Part shown: positions 36,104 through 45,751 of the stretch, one piece after another
How the letters are laid out: every line of letters begins with the position of its first letter
How positions within the stretch are numbered: the stretch's first letter is position 1
NCBI RefSeq assembly: GCF_904063055.1
Contig: NZ_CAJFCN010000013.1
Span: 92,322 to 156,321, forward strand
Source of the DNA: Pseudomonas paracarnis
Lineage (GTDB): Bacteria > Pseudomonadota > Gammaproteobacteria > Pseudomonadales > Pseudomonadaceae
DNA: 64,000 nt
Direction of reading: 5' to 3'
Made by a program: the position numbers and the translations under genes
Notes under the pieces: generated by a model
Told to the model about the DNA's origin: nothing
Databases searched by the model: none
What the model saw: only the letters and a program-made list of their open reading frames with translations

Positions 36104-37999
36104 GTGGTGGATTTCCCTTCCCGTTTTGAAGTGATCGTCATCGGCGGCGGTCATGCCGGTACCGAGGCAGCACTGGCGTCAGCACGCATGGGTGTAAAAA
36201 CCCTGTTGCTGACGCATAACGTGGAAACCCTCGGTGCCATGAGTTGCAACCCCGCAATTGGCGGGATTGGCAAAAGCCATCTGGTCAAGGAAATCGATGC
36301 CCTTGGCGGGGTAATGGCGATGGCCACCGACAAGGGTGGTATTCAATTTCGCGTGCTCAACAGCCGTAAAGGCCCGGCCGTACGTGCTACCCGGGCTCAG
36401 GCCGACCGCATCCTGTACAAGGCAGCGGTACGCGAAACCCTGGAAAACCAGCCGAACCTGTGGATATTTCAGCAGGCCGCCGATGACTTGATCGTCGAGC
36501 AGGACCAGGTACGTGGTGTTGTTACGCAAATGGGTCTGCGTTTTCATGCAGATTCGGTCGTACTGACCACGGGCACGTTCCTGGGCGGACTTATCCACAT
36601 CGGTATGCAAAATTATTCCGGTGGCCGTGCCGGTGACCCGCCGTCGATTGCTCTGGCAAAACGTCTGCGTGAACTACCGCTGCGCGTCGGCCGCTTGAAA
36701 ACCGGGACCCCGCCACGCATTGATGGGCGTTCTGTGGATTTCTCGATGATGACCGAGCAAGCCGGCGACACGCCGATCCCGGTCATGTCGTTCATGGGTT
36801 CCAAAGAACAGCACCCGAAACAGGTCAGCTGCTGGATTACCCACACCAACGCCCGTACCCACGAAATCATTGCCGCGAACCTTGATCGTTCGCCGATGTA
36901 TTCCGGGGTGATCGAAGGCATTGGCCCGCGGTATTGCCCGTCGATCGAAGACAAGATCCACCGCTTTGCCGACAAGGAAAGCCACCAGGTCTTTATCGAA
37001 CCCGAAGGCCTGACCACCCACGAGCTGTACCCCAACGGAATTTCCACTTCGCTGCCGTTCGATGTGCAAATCCAGATCGTGCAGTCGATTCGCGGTATGG
37101 AAAACGCGCACATCGTGCGTCCGGGCTACGCCATCGAGTACGACTACTTCGACCCGCGCGACCTGAAATACAGCCTGGAAACCAAAGTGATCGGTGGCCT
37201 GTTCTTCGCCGGCCAAATCAACGGCACCACCGGTTATGAAGAAGCCGGGGCCCAAGGTTTGCTGGCCGGGACCAACGCAGCATTGCGTGCACAGGGCAAA
37301 GACAGCTGGTGCCCGCGTCGCGATGAAGCCTACATCGGCGTATTGGTCGACGACCTGATTACTCTGGGTACCCAGGAACCGTACCGGATGTTCACATCTC
37401 GGGCGGAATACCGTCTGATCCTGCGCGAAGACAACGCCGACCTGCGCTTGACCGAAAAAGGTCGCGAGCTGGGCCTGGTCGATGACGCCCGCTGGGCGGC
37501 CTTCTGCAAGAAACGCGAAAGCATTGCGCTCGAAGAACAGCGTCTGAAAAGTACCTGGGTTCGCCCGGGCACGGAGCAGGGCGACGCCATCGCAGAAAAA
37601 TTCGGCACGCCGTTGACCCATGAGTACAACTTGCTCAACCTGCTTTCCCGTCCGGAAATCGACTACGCTGGTTTGGTCGAAGTGACAGGCCAGGGCGCTG
37701 AAGACCCACAAGTTGCCGAACAGGTGGAGATCAAGACCAAGTACGCCGGTTACATTGATCGCCAGCAGGACGAAATTGCTCGCCTGCGCGCCAGTGAAGA
37801 CACCAAGCTGCCTGTGGATATCGACTACACCGGGATTTCCGGGTTGTCGAAAGAAATCCAAAGCAAGTTGGGGATAACTCGTCCGGAAACCCTCGGGCAG
37901 GCTTCACGTATTCCTGGCGTCACCCCGGCAGCCATCTCGCTGTTGATGATTCATTTGAAAAAACGCGGCGCGGGCCGTCAGTTGGAGCAAAGCGCTTGA
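36104..37999 (+). CDS. mnmG: tRNA uridine-5-carboxymethylaminomethyl modification enzyme MnmG (GidA)
   Basis: 631 residues from a GTG start with GAGG four bases ahead. FAD- and NADH-dependent partner of MnmE. The N-terminal FAD motif VIGGGHAGTEAA (about residues 12-23), NPAIGGIGKSHLVKE, the MnmG signatures GPRYCPSIEDK and GQINGTTGYEEAGAQG, and the C-terminal helical domain are intact. Its stop overlaps the TTG start of rsmG (TTGA), giving the conserved mnmG-rsmG-parA-parB group. Confidence 0.98.
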   Translation: MVDFPSRFEVIVIGGGHAGTEAALASARMGVKTLLLTHNVETLGAMSCNPAIGGIGKSHLVKEIDALGGVMAMATDKGGIQFRVLNSRKGPAVRATRAQADRILYKAAVRETLENQPNLWIFQQAADDLIVEQDQVRGVVTQMGLRFHADSVVLTTGTFLGGLIHIGMQNYSGGRAGDPPSIALAKRLRELPLRVGRLKTGTPPRIDGRSVDFSMMTEQAGDTPIPVMSFMGSKEQHPKQVSCWITHTNARTHEIIAANLDRSPMYSGVIEGIGPRYCPSIEDKIHRFADKESHQVFIEPEGLTTHELYPNGISTSLPFDVQIQIVQSIRGMENAHIVRPGYAIEYDYFDPRDLKYSLETKVIGGLFFAGQINGTTGYEEAGAQGLLAGTNAALRAQGKDSWCPRRDEAYIGVLVDDLITLGTQEPYRMFTSRAEYRLILREDNADLRLTEKGRELGLVDDARWAAFCKKRESIALEEQRLKSTWVRPGTEQGDAIAEKFGTPLTHEYNLLNLLSRPEIDYAGLVEVTGQGAEDPQVAEQVEIKTKYAGYIDRQQDEIARLRASEDTKLPVDIDYTGISGLSKEIQSKLGITRPETLGQASRIPGVTPAAISLLMIHLKKRGAGRQLEQSA

Positions 38000-38640
38000 G
38001 TTCGTTGGTCACCTCGCAACACGCCGAAGAGTTATCCACAGGGGCGCGCCAGTTGGGCGTTGCGCTGACCGAAGCCCAGCATGAGCTACTTCTGGGCTAC
38101 CTGGCCCTGTTGATCAAATGGAACAAGGCTTACAACCTGACCGCAGTGCGTGATCCGGACGAAATGGTCTCGCGCCATCTGCTCGATAGTCTTAGTGTTA
38201 TGCCATTCATCGAAAATGGTCGCTGGCTGGATGTCGGCAGCGGCGGCGGAATGCCCGGTATTCCGCTGGCGATTCTGTTTTCCGAGTCGCAAGTGACCTG
38301 CCTGGACAGCAACGGCAAGAAAACCCGCTTCCTGACCCAGGTCAAGCTCGAACTCAAGCTGGACAACCTGCAAGTTATCCACAGCCGCGTCGAAGCCTTC
38401 ACGCCTGAACAGCCCTTCAACGGAATTGTTTCCCGGGCGTTCAGCAGCATGGAGAACTTCAGCAACTGGACCCGCCACCTTGGCGATCGCGACACGCGCT
38501 GGCTGGCAATGAAGGGCGTCCATCCAAGCGACGAGCTGTTAGCATTGCCGGCAGACTTCCACCTCGATAGCGAACACGCCTTGGCCGTACCTGGTTGCCA
38601 AGGCCAACGCCATCTGCTGATACTGCGCCGCACGGCATGA
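37996..38640 (+). CDS. rsmG: 16S rRNA (guanine(527)-N7)-methyltransferase
   Basis: 214 residues from a TTG start overlapping the mnmG stop. SAM-dependent m7G527 methylation. SAM motif WLDVGSGGGMPGIPLAI near residues 75-91, followed by CLDSNGKKTRFL. Loss in other bacteria gives low-level streptomycin resistance. Two perfect DnaA boxes fall inside the gene (38032-38040, 38375-38383). Confidence 0.97.
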   Translation: MSSLVTSQHAEELSTGARQLGVALTEAQHELLLGYLALLIKWNKAYNLTAVRDPDEMVSRHLLDSLSVMPFIENGRWLDVGSGGGMPGIPLAILFSESQVTCLDSNGKKTRFLTQVKLELKLDNLQVIHSRVEAFTPEQPFNGIVSRAFSSMENFSNWTRHLGDRDTRWLAMKGVHPSDELLALPADFHLDSEHALAVPGCQGQRHLLILRRTA

Positions 38641-38658
38641 TTGGGAACACAAGCAAGA

Positions 38659-39456
38659 ATGGCTAAGGTATTCGCGATAGCGAACCAGAAAGGTGGCGTG
38701 GGTAAAACCACCACCTGTATCAACCTCGCAGCATCCCTGGTCGCGACCAAGCGTCGGGTGCTGTTGATCGATCTCGATCCACAGGGCAACGCCACCATGG
38801 GTAGCGGTGTGGATAAACACGGCCTGGAAAACTCGGTCTACGATTTGCTGATTGGCGAATGCGACCTTGCCCAGGCCATGCATTATTCCGAGCACGGCGG
38901 TTACCAACTGCTGCCGGCCAACCGCGATCTGACCGCGGCGGAAGTGGTGTTGCTGGAAATGCAGATGAAAGAAAGCCGTCTGCGCAGCGCCCTGGCGCCC
39001 ATTCGCGACAACTACGATTACATCTTGATCGACTGCCCACCGTCGCTGTCGATGCTCACGCTTAACGCGCTGGTGGCCGCCGATGGGGTAATTATCCCCA
39101 TGCAGTGCGAGTACTACGCGTTGGAAGGCCTGAGCGACCTTGTGGATAACATCAAGCGCATTGCCGAGTTGCTCAACCCGAAACTGCAGATCGAAGGCTT
39201 GTTGCGGACCATGTTCGACCCGCGCCTGAGCCTGATGAACGATGTGTCGGCGCAGCTCAAGGAACACTTCGGTGACCAGCTGTACGACACCGTGATTCCA
39301 CGCAACATCCGTCTGGCCGAAGCGCCAAGCTATGGCATGCCGGCGCTGGCGTACGACAAATCCTCGCGTGGCGCCATCGCCTACCTGGCATTGGCTGGCG
39401 AGATGGTTCGCCGCCAACGCCGTAATTCACGCACCGCTGCAGCCCAGCCAACTTAA
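38659..39456 (+). CDS. parA: Chromosome-partitioning ATPase ParA (Soj)
   Basis: 265 residues. The deviant Walker A motif KGGVGKTTT is at residues 11-19 of MAKVFAIANQ..., with LLIDLDPQGN and IDCPPSLSMLTLNAL later. The short chromosomal form without the N-terminal DNA-binding domain of plasmid ParA. ATG at 38659 chosen over a TTG six codons upstream. It moves the ParB-parS complex after replication. Followed nine bases later by parB. Confidence 0.97.
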   Translation: MAKVFAIANQKGGVGKTTTCINLAASLVATKRRVLLIDLDPQGNATMGSGVDKHGLENSVYDLLIGECDLAQAMHYSEHGGYQLLPANRDLTAAEVVLLEMQMKESRLRSALAPIRDNYDYILIDCPPSLSMLTLNALVAADGVIIPMQCEYYALEGLSDLVDNIKRIAELLNPKLQIEGLLRTMFDPRLSLMNDVSAQLKEHFGDQLYDTVIPRNIRLAEAPSYGMPALAYDKSSRGAIAYLALAGEMVRRQRRNSRTAAAQPT

Positions 39457-39465
39457 GGAATCCCC

Positions 39466-40338
39466 ATGGCCGTCAAGAAACGAGGTCTCGGACGTGGACT
39501 GGATGCACTGTTGAGTGGTCCGACCGTCACATCGCTTGAAGAACAAGCGGTGCAGGCCGACGAGCGCGAGCTGCAGCACTTGCCGCTGGACCTGATCCAG
39601 CGCGGCAAATACCAGCCACGTCGGGACATGGACCCCCAGGCCCTGGAAGAACTGTCCAACTCGATCAAGGCTCAGGGCGTGATGCAGCCCATCGTGGTGC
39701 GCCCCATTGGCGGTGGCCGCTTTGAGATTATCGCCGGGGAGCGCCGCTGGCGTGCCAGCCAGCAGGCCGGCAAGGAGACTATCCCGGCGATGGTGCGCGA
39801 CGTGCCGGATGAAACCGCGATCGCCATGGCGCTGATCGAGAATATTCAGCGTGAAGACCTCAACCCGATCGAAGAAGCGATTGCGTTGCAGCGTTTGCAG
39901 CAGGAATTCCAGCTCACCCAGCAACAAGTGGCCGAGGCAGTGGGCAAGTCCCGCGTCACCGTGTCCAACTTGTTGCGTTTGATCGCGCTGCCGGAAGTGA
40001 TCAAGACCATGTTGTCCCACGGCGACCTGGAAATGGGCCATGCCCGTGCGTTGCTCGGTTTGCCGGAAAATCAACAGGTTGAAGGGGCGCGACACGTTGT
40101 CGCACGAGGCCTGACCGTACGTCAGACTGAAGCGCTGGTGCGCCAATGGCTCAGCGGCAAACCTGCACCGGTGGAAACCGCCAAACCTGATCCGGATATC
40201 GCGCGACTCGAGCAGCGCCTGGCCGAGCGCCTGGGCTCTGCGGTGCAAATTCGTCACGGCAAGAAGGGCAAAGGGCAATTGGTCATCGGATATAACTCCC
40301 TTGACGAGCTTCAAGGCGTCCTTGCCCACATCCGCTGA
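39466..40338 (+). CDS. parB: Chromosome-partitioning protein ParB (Spo0J)
   Basis: 290 residues. CTPase/parS-binding protein. MAVKKRGLGRGLDALL start, N-terminal CTP-binding domain with GERRWRAS and ENIQREDLNPIEEA (about residues 86-133), central helix-turn-helix (TQQQVAEAVGKSRVTVSNLL), C-terminal dimerisation domain. Its sites are the parS palindromes at 20752, 23307 and 23937. Confidence 0.98.
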   Translation: MAVKKRGLGRGLDALLSGPTVTSLEEQAVQADERELQHLPLDLIQRGKYQPRRDMDPQALEELSNSIKAQGVMQPIVVRPIGGGRFEIIAGERRWRASQQAGKETIPAMVRDVPDETAIAMALIENIQREDLNPIEEAIALQRLQQEFQLTQQQVAEAVGKSRVTVSNLLRLIALPEVIKTMLSHGDLEMGHARALLGLPENQQVEGARHVVARGLTVRQTEALVRQWLSGKPAPVETAKPDPDIARLEQRLAERLGSAVQIRHGKKGKGQLVIGYNSLDELQGVLAHIR

Positions 40339-40383
40339 AACATTTGCTTATGTAGCGCGTGATCGGAAATCACTACCCGACAG

Positions 40384-40412
40384 TTGAATAGGGGCTGAAC
40401 CGCCCCTATACT
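40384..40412 (+). promoter_or_regulatory. Promoter of the atp operon with an internal palindrome
   Basis: TTGAAT, a 17-base spacer, and TATACT, about 75 bases before atpI. The spacer plus first -10 base contains the inverted repeat AGGGGC-TGAACC-GCCCCT, so a regulator could bind between the two promoter elements. Confidence 0.75.
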
Positions 40413-40486
40413 CTGCGCGCATTTTGTCGGCACAAATTATGCCAAGTTATTGATTTCCGGCAGCCGACCATTGAGGAGCAAGAGTG

Positions 40487-40894
40487 ATGGAAACCCGCAC
40501 GCCAAACACGTTGCCGTTCCATCGCTTGGCTGTTTTTCCGGTTCTACTGGCTCAATTTGTCATTTTGCTGATCGCCGCATTGGCGCTTTGGTATTGGCAT
40601 GGAGTCGTAGCCGGGTATTCAGGACTCTGCGGAGGCCTGATAGCCTTGCTGCCCAATATGTATTTTGCTCACAGGGCCTTTCGGTTTTCCGGCGCCCGAG
40701 CAGCCCAGGCTATCGTCCGGTCTTTTTATGCCGGCGAGGCGGGGAAACTGATTTTGACGGCAGTGCTGTTTGCACTGACCTTTGCAGGTGTGAAGCCATT
40801 GGCGCCGCTGGCTGTATTCGGCGTCTTCGTGTTGACCCAACTGGTCAGCTGGTTCGCTCCCCTGCTAATGAAAACAAGACTTTCGAAACCTTAG
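40487..40894 (+). CDS. atpI: ATP synthase subunit I (assembly factor AtpI)
   Basis: 135 residues from ATG at 40487 with GAGGAG eight bases ahead; a GTG codon next to it is less well placed. Four hydrophobic segments (about 15-38, 40-58, 73-97, 100-125). AtpI assists c-ring assembly and is not part of the finished enzyme. First gene of the nine-gene atp operon. Confidence 0.93.
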   Translation: METRTPNTLPFHRLAVFPVLLAQFVILLIAALALWYWHGVVAGYSGLCGGLIALLPNMYFAHRAFRFSGARAAQAIVRSFYAGEAGKLILTAVLFALTFAGVKPLAPLAVFGVFVLTQLVSWFAPLLMKTRLSKP

Positions 40895-40910
40895 GGCGTT
40901 TGAGGCAACC

Positions 40911-41780
40911 ATGGCAGAAACAACCGCTTCGGGCTATATCCAGCACCACTTGCAGAACCTGACCTTCGGTCAGCTTCCTAATGGCGGCTGGGGCTTTGCC
41001 CACACCGCAGCAGAAGCCAAAGAAATGGGTTTCTGGGCTTTCCACCTGGATACTCTGGGTTGGTCGGTCGCATTGGGTCTGATCTTCGTCCTGATTTTCC
41101 GCATGGCGGCAAAGAAGGCGACTTCGGGTCAGCCAGGTGCTTTGCAGAACTTCGTTGAAGTATTGGTCGAATTCGTCGATGGCAGCGTGAAAGACAGCTT
41201 CCATGGCCGTAGCCCGGTGATTGCACCGCTGGCACTGACCATCTTCGTCTGGGTGTTCCTGATGAACGCCGTCGACCTGATCCCGGTGGACTGGATTCCT
41301 CAGTTGGCCATGGCGATCTCCGGCGACCCGCACATTCCATTCCGCGCCGTATCCACCACTGACCCGAACGCCACACTGGGCATGGCTCTGTCGGTATTCG
41401 CGCTGATCATTTTCTACAGCATCAAGGTCAAGGGCATCGGCGGCTTCATCGGCGAACTGACCCTGCACCCGTTCGGCAGCAAGAACATCTTCGTTCAAGC
41501 CCTGCTGATCCCGGTGAACTTCCTGCTGGAATTCGTCACCCTAGTCGCCAAGCCGATTTCCCTGGCTCTGCGACTGTTCGGCAACATGTATGCCGGCGAG
41601 CTGGTGTTCATTCTGATCGCTGTGATGTTCGGCAGCGGCCTGCTCTGGCTTAGCGGCCTGGGCGTAGTTCTGCAGTGGGCGTGGGCTGTGTTCCACATCC
41701 TGATCATTACCCTGCAGGCCTTCATCTTCATGATGCTGACCATCGTCTACCTGTCGATGGCGCACGAAGAGAACCATTAA
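40911..41780 (+). CDS. atpB: ATP synthase Fo subunit a
   Basis: 289 residues, polytopic. The proton half-channel helix contains LALRLFGNMYAGEL with the essential Arg facing the c-ring. N-terminal extension ending near FHLDTLGWSVALG. Followed by a hairpin and a long gap before atpE. Confidence 0.98.
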   Translation: MAETTASGYIQHHLQNLTFGQLPNGGWGFAHTAAEAKEMGFWAFHLDTLGWSVALGLIFVLIFRMAAKKATSGQPGALQNFVEVLVEFVDGSVKDSFHGRSPVIAPLALTIFVWVFLMNAVDLIPVDWIPQLAMAISGDPHIPFRAVSTTDPNATLGMALSVFALIIFYSIKVKGIGGFIGELTLHPFGSKNIFVQALLIPVNFLLEFVTLVAKPISLALRLFGNMYAGELVFILIAVMFGSGLLWLSGLGVVLQWAWAVFHILIITLQAFIFMMLTIVYLSMAHEENH

Positions 41781-41805
41781 GACCAGTCTCGACTAGTCTG
41801 ATGTC

Positions 41806-41827
41806 CTTCCCGGTCAAACGGGAAGGT
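41806..41827 (+). other. Hairpin between atpB and atpE
   Basis: CCTTCCCG and CGGGAAGG pair around GTCAAA with no T-run after it. Likely an mRNA-processing or stability element helping the higher output of subunit c; inferred from position only. Confidence 0.6.
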
Positions 41828-41913
41828 GGCCCAACAGGGCTATGAAACGATTTGTTTTACCGCTTTAAAATCTAAAAAACCTAAACCATACGACGTAAAA
41901 GTCGGGAGGAAAG

Positions 41914-42171
41914 ATGGAAACTGTAGTTGGTCTAACCGCTATCGCTGTTGCACTGTTGATCGGCCTGGGCGCCCTGGGTACTGCCATTGGTTTCGGCCTG
42001 CTGGGCGGCAAATTCCTGGAAGGCGCAGCGCGTCAGCCAGAAATGGTCCCAATGCTGCAAGTTAAAATGTTCATCGTCGCCGGCCTGCTCGACGCCGTGA
42101 CCATGATCGGCGTTGGTATCGCACTGTTCTTCACCTTCGCGAACCCCTTCGTTGGTCAACTCGCTGGCTAA
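41914..42171 (+). CDS. atpE: ATP synthase Fo subunit c
   Basis: 85 residues, two-helix hairpin. Asp60 in [14 protein letters not shown] is the proton carrier; the polar loop ARQPEM joins the helices. GGGAGGAAAG upstream is a strong ribosome site, consistent with the high copy number of subunit c. Confidence 0.99.
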
Positions 42172-42193
42172 TCACTCGAATTTTCGAGTGATT
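42170..42193 (+). other. Hairpin at the atpE stop codon
   Basis: AATCACTCGAA and TTCGAGTGATT form an 11-base stem with a two-base loop, starting within the atpE stop codon. No T-run follows, so probably mRNA protection of atpE in preference to termination. Confidence 0.65.
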
Positions 42194-42227
42194 GGGGTGA
42201 TGGACAACGAATGAGCGAGGTGTTGGC

Positions 42228-42698
42228 GTGAACATTAATGCAACCCTGATTGGCCAATCCGTTGCGTTCTTCATTTTTGTAGTGTTTTGCATGAAGTTCG
42301 TGTGGCCTCCGGTCATCGCGGCTTTGCACGAACGTCAGAAGAAGATCGCGGATGGTTTGGACGCTGCCAGCCGTGCAGCTCGCGACCTGGAGTTGGCCCA
42401 CGAGAAAGTGGGTCAGCAACTGCGCGAAGCTAAAGCACAGGCAGCCGAGATCATTGAGCAAGCCAAGAAACGCGGTAACCAGATCGTCGAAGAGGCTGTT
42501 GAAAAAGCCCGCGTCGAAGCTGACCGTGTGAAGGCTTCGGCTCATGCCGAGATCGAACAGGAACTGAACGGTGTCAAAGACGCGCTGCGTGCCCAACTGG
42601 GTGCTCTGGCCGTTGGCGGTGCCGAGAAGATCCTCGGTGCCACAATCGATCAAAACGCGCACGCGGAGCTGGTTAACAAACTGGCTGCTGAAATTTAA
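42228..42698 (+). CDS. atpF: ATP synthase Fo subunit b
   Basis: 156 residues from a GTG start with GCGAGG ahead. One N-terminal membrane helix (about 5-27) followed by a long charged helix (peripheral stalk) with the right-handed coiled-coil pattern ARDLELAHEKVGQQLREAKA. Confidence 0.98.
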   Translation: MNINATLIGQSVAFFIFVVFCMKFVWPPVIAALHERQKKIADGLDAASRAARDLELAHEKVGQQLREAKAQAAEIIEQAKKRGNQIVEEAVEKARVEADRVKASAHAEIEQELNGVKDALRAQLGALAVGGAEKILGATIDQNAHAELVNKLAAEI

Positions 42699-42710
42699 GC
42701 GAGGGCGATC

Positions 42711-43247
42711 ATGGCAGAACTGACCACGTTGGCCCGACCTTACGCTAAGGCAGCCTTCGAGCACGCCCAGGCCCACCAGCAGCTGGCCTCTTGGTCAGCC
42801 ATGCTCGGCCTGGCTGCAGCAGTGTCGCAAGACGACACCATGCAGCGCGTGCTCAAGGCCCCGCGCCTGACGAGCGCAGACAAGGCCGCCACTTTTATTG
42901 AAGTGTGCGGCGACAAGTTTGATGTGAAGGTGCAGAACTTCATCCACGTCATTGCCGAAAACGACCGTCTCCCGCTATTGCCGGAGATCGCCGCTCTGTT
43001 CGACCTGTACAAGGCCGAAGCAGAGAAATCGGTAGACGTTGAAGTGACCAGTGCTTTCGCATTGAACCAAGAACAGCAAGACAAACTCGCCAAGGTTCTC
43101 AGTGCACGACTCAATCGGGAAGTGCGCCTGCAAGCTTCGGAGGACGCATCGCTTATTGGTGGTGTTGTTATCCGTGCCGGCGACCTGGTTATCGATGGCT
43201 CGATTCGCGGCAAAATCGCGAAACTTGCCGAAGCATTGAAATCTTGA
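42711..43247 (+). CDS. atpH: ATP synthase F1 subunit delta
   Basis: 178 residues. Links the b-subunit stalk to the top of F1. LARPYAKAAFEHA start and the C-terminal signature block LIGGVVIRAGDLVIDGSIRG are typical. Confidence 0.98.
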   Translation: MAELTTLARPYAKAAFEHAQAHQQLASWSAMLGLAAAVSQDDTMQRVLKAPRLTSADKAATFIEVCGDKFDVKVQNFIHVIAENDRLPLLPEIAALFDLYKAEAEKSVDVEVTSAFALNQEQQDKLAKVLSARLNREVRLQASEDASLIGGVVIRAGDLVIDGSIRGKIAKLAEALKS

Positions 43248-43268
43248 GTTTGAAGGGGCAGCAGAGCA

Positions 43269-44813
43269 ATGCAGCAACTCAATCCTTCCGAAATAAGTGA
43301 AATTATCAAGGGCCGCATCGACAAGCTCGATGTGACCTCCCAAGCCCGTAACGAAGGCACTGTCGTCAGCGTATCTGACGGCATCGTGCGGATTCACGGT
43401 CTGGCCGACGTCATGTACGGCGAGATGATCGAGTTTCCGGGCGGCGTCTACGGTATGGCCCTCAACCTGGAGCAAGACTCCGTAGGTGCCGTTGTATTGG
43501 GCGCGTACACCAGTCTGGCTGAAGGCATGAGCGCCAAGTGCACAGGCCGCATCCTGGAAGTTCCGGTTGGTAAGGAACTGCTGGGTCGCGTAGTCGACGC
43601 ACTGGGTAACCCTGTTGACGGTAAAGGTCCACTGGGCAACACCGAGACCGACGCGGTCGAGAAAGTTGCTCCAGGCGTGATCTGGCGTAAGTCGGTAGAC
43701 CAGCCTGTACAGACTGGCTACAAGGCTGTCGATGCCATGATCCCGGTCGGCCGTGGCCAGCGTGAGCTGATCATCGGTGACCGTCAGATCGGTAAAACCG
43801 CTCTGGCGATCGACGCGATCATCAACCAGAAAGACAGCGGCATTTTCTGCGTCTACGTAGCCATCGGTCAGAAGCAATCGACCATCGCCAACGTAGTTCG
43901 CAAGCTGGAAGAAAACGGCGCCCTGGCCAACACGATCATCGTGGCTGCCAGTGCTTCGGAATCTCCTGCGCTGCAATTCCTGGCACCGTACTCCGGCTGC
44001 ACCATGGGTGAATTCTTCCGCGACCGCGGTGAAGACGCGCTGATCGTTTATGACGATCTGTCCAAGCAAGCAGTGGCTTATCGCCAGATTTCCCTGCTGC
44101 TGCGCCGTCCACCAGGCCGTGAAGCTTACCCAGGCGACGTGTTCTATCTCCACTCCCGTCTGCTGGAGCGCGCATCCCGCGTTTCGGAAGAATACGTAGA
44201 GAAGTTCACCAACGGCGCAGTGACCGGCAAAACCGGTTCCCTGACCGCACTGCCGATCATCGAAACCCAGGCTGGCGACGTTTCCGCGTTCGTTCCGACC
44301 AACGTGATTTCCATCACCGACGGTCAGATCTTCCTGGAATCGGCCATGTTCAACTCGGGCATCCGCCCTGCAGTGAACGCCGGTGTTTCGGTATCCCGTG
44401 TGGGTGGTGCCGCTCAGACCAAGATCATCAAGAAGCTCTCCGGTGGTATCCGTACCGCTCTGGCTCAGTACCGTGAACTGGCGGCATTCGCCCAGTTCGC
44501 TTCTGACCTGGACGAAGCGACCCGTAAGCAACTTGAGCATGGTCAGCGCGTTACCGAGCTGATGAAGCAGAAGCAATACGCCCCAATGTCGATCGCTGAC
44601 ATGGCGTTGTCGCTGTATGCCGCTGAGCGTGGGTTCCTGACCGACGTTGAAATCGCCAAGGTCGGCAGCTTTGAACAAGCGCTGATTGCTTACTTCAACC
44701 GCGATCACGCCGAATTGATGGCGAAGATCAACGTGAAGGGTGACTTCAATGACGATATCGACGCTGGCATGAAAGCCGGTATCGAGAAGTTCAAGGCCAC
44801 CCAAACCTGGTAA
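43269..44813 (+). CDS. atpA: ATP synthase F1 subunit alpha
   Basis: 514 residues. Non-catalytic nucleotide-binding subunit; Walker A GDRQIGKTALA near residue 169 and the late signature PAVNAGVSVSRVGGAAQ. A long antisense frame across it is a composition artefact. Confidence 0.99.
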   Translation: MQQLNPSEISEIIKGRIDKLDVTSQARNEGTVVSVSDGIVRIHGLADVMYGEMIEFPGGVYGMALNLEQDSVGAVVLGAYTSLAEGMSAKCTGRILEVPVGKELLGRVVDALGNPVDGKGPLGNTETDAVEKVAPGVIWRKSVDQPVQTGYKAVDAMIPVGRGQRELIIGDRQIGKTALAIDAIINQKDSGIFCVYVAIGQKQSTIANVVRKLEENGALANTIIVAASASESPALQFLAPYSGCTMGEFFRDRGEDALIVYDDLSKQAVAYRQISLLLRRPPGREAYPGDVFYLHSRLLERASRVSEEYVEKFTNGAVTGKTGSLTALPIIETQAGDVSAFVPTNVISITDGQIFLESAMFNSGIRPAVNAGVSVSRVGGAAQTKIIKKLSGGIRTALAQYRELAAFAQFASDLDEATRKQLEHGQRVTELMKQKQYAPMSIADMALSLYAAERGFLTDVEIAKVGSFEQALIAYFNRDHAELMAKINVKGDFNDDIDAGMKAGIEKFKATQTW

Positions 44814-44863
44814 GCCGCAGCGGGAGCCGCAAGGCTTCCGCTTGCTAACCTGATAGGTGTTAC

Positions 44864-45724
44864 ATGGCAGGCGCAAAAGAGATTCGCAGTAAGATTGCGA
44901 GCATCAAAAGCACGCAAAAAATTACCAGCGCCATGGAAAAAGTGGCGGTCAGCAAAATGCGCAAGGCACAAATGCGCATGGCTGCTAGCCGTCCTTATGC
45001 GGAGCGTATCCGCCAGGTAATTGGGCATCTGGCCAACGCCAACCCGGAATACCGCCACCCGTTCATGATCGAGCGCGCCGTCAAGCGTGCAGGTTATGTG
45101 GTAGTGAGCAGTGACCGTGGTTTGTGCGGTGGTCTGAATACCAACCTGTTCAAGGCCCTGGTCAAGGACATGGCGGTAAACCGCGAAAACGGCGTCGAGA
45201 TCGATCTGTGTGTTGTTGGTAGCAAGGGTGCGGCCTTTTTCCGCAACTTCGGCGGTAACGTCGTTGCAGCTATCAGCCACCTGGGTGAAGAGCCGTCGAT
45301 CAATGATTTGATCGGCAGTGTGAAGGTGATGCTGGATGCGTACCTGGAAGGCCGGATTGACCGCCTGTCCGTGGTATCCAACAAGTTCATCAACACCATG
45401 ACCCAGCAGCCAACCGTGGAGCAATTGATTCCACTGGTGGCAACCCCGGATCAGGAACTCAAGCACCACTGGGACTACCTCTACGAACCAGACGCCAAAG
45501 AGCTGCTTGACGGCTTGATGGTGCGCTACGTGGAGTCGCAGGTGTACCAGGCGGTGGTCGAGAACAACGCAGCTGAACAAGCGGCGCGGATGATCGCGAT
45601 GAAAAACGCTACCGATAACGCCGGTGATCTGATCAGCGATTTGCAGCTGATCTACAACAAGGCGCGTCAGGCTGCGATCACCCAAGAGATCTCGGAAATC
45701 GTCGGCGGCGCTGCCGCGGTTTAA
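44864..45724 (+). CDS. atpG: ATP synthase F1 subunit gamma
   Basis: 286 residues. Central rotor shaft; N-terminal coiled-coil helix (AGAKEIRSKIASIKSTQKIT) and C-terminal ATDNAGDLISDLQLIYNKAR, both of which form the rotating coiled coil. Confidence 0.99.
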   Translation: MAGAKEIRSKIASIKSTQKITSAMEKVAVSKMRKAQMRMAASRPYAERIRQVIGHLANANPEYRHPFMIERAVKRAGYVVVSSDRGLCGGLNTNLFKALVKDMAVNRENGVEIDLCVVGSKGAAFFRNFGGNVVAAISHLGEEPSINDLIGSVKVMLDAYLEGRIDRLSVVSNKFINTMTQQPTVEQLIPLVATPDQELKHHWDYLYEPDAKELLDGLMVRYVESQVYQAVVENNAAEQAARMIAMKNATDNAGDLISDLQLIYNKARQAAITQEISEIVGGAAAV

Positions 45725-45751
45725 CGGTTCAAATATTCAGAGGATCCAGCT

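Noticed and set aside
42975..44876. 633-residue antisense frame over atpA/atpH
   Set aside because: Shadow of the atp genes; no homology.
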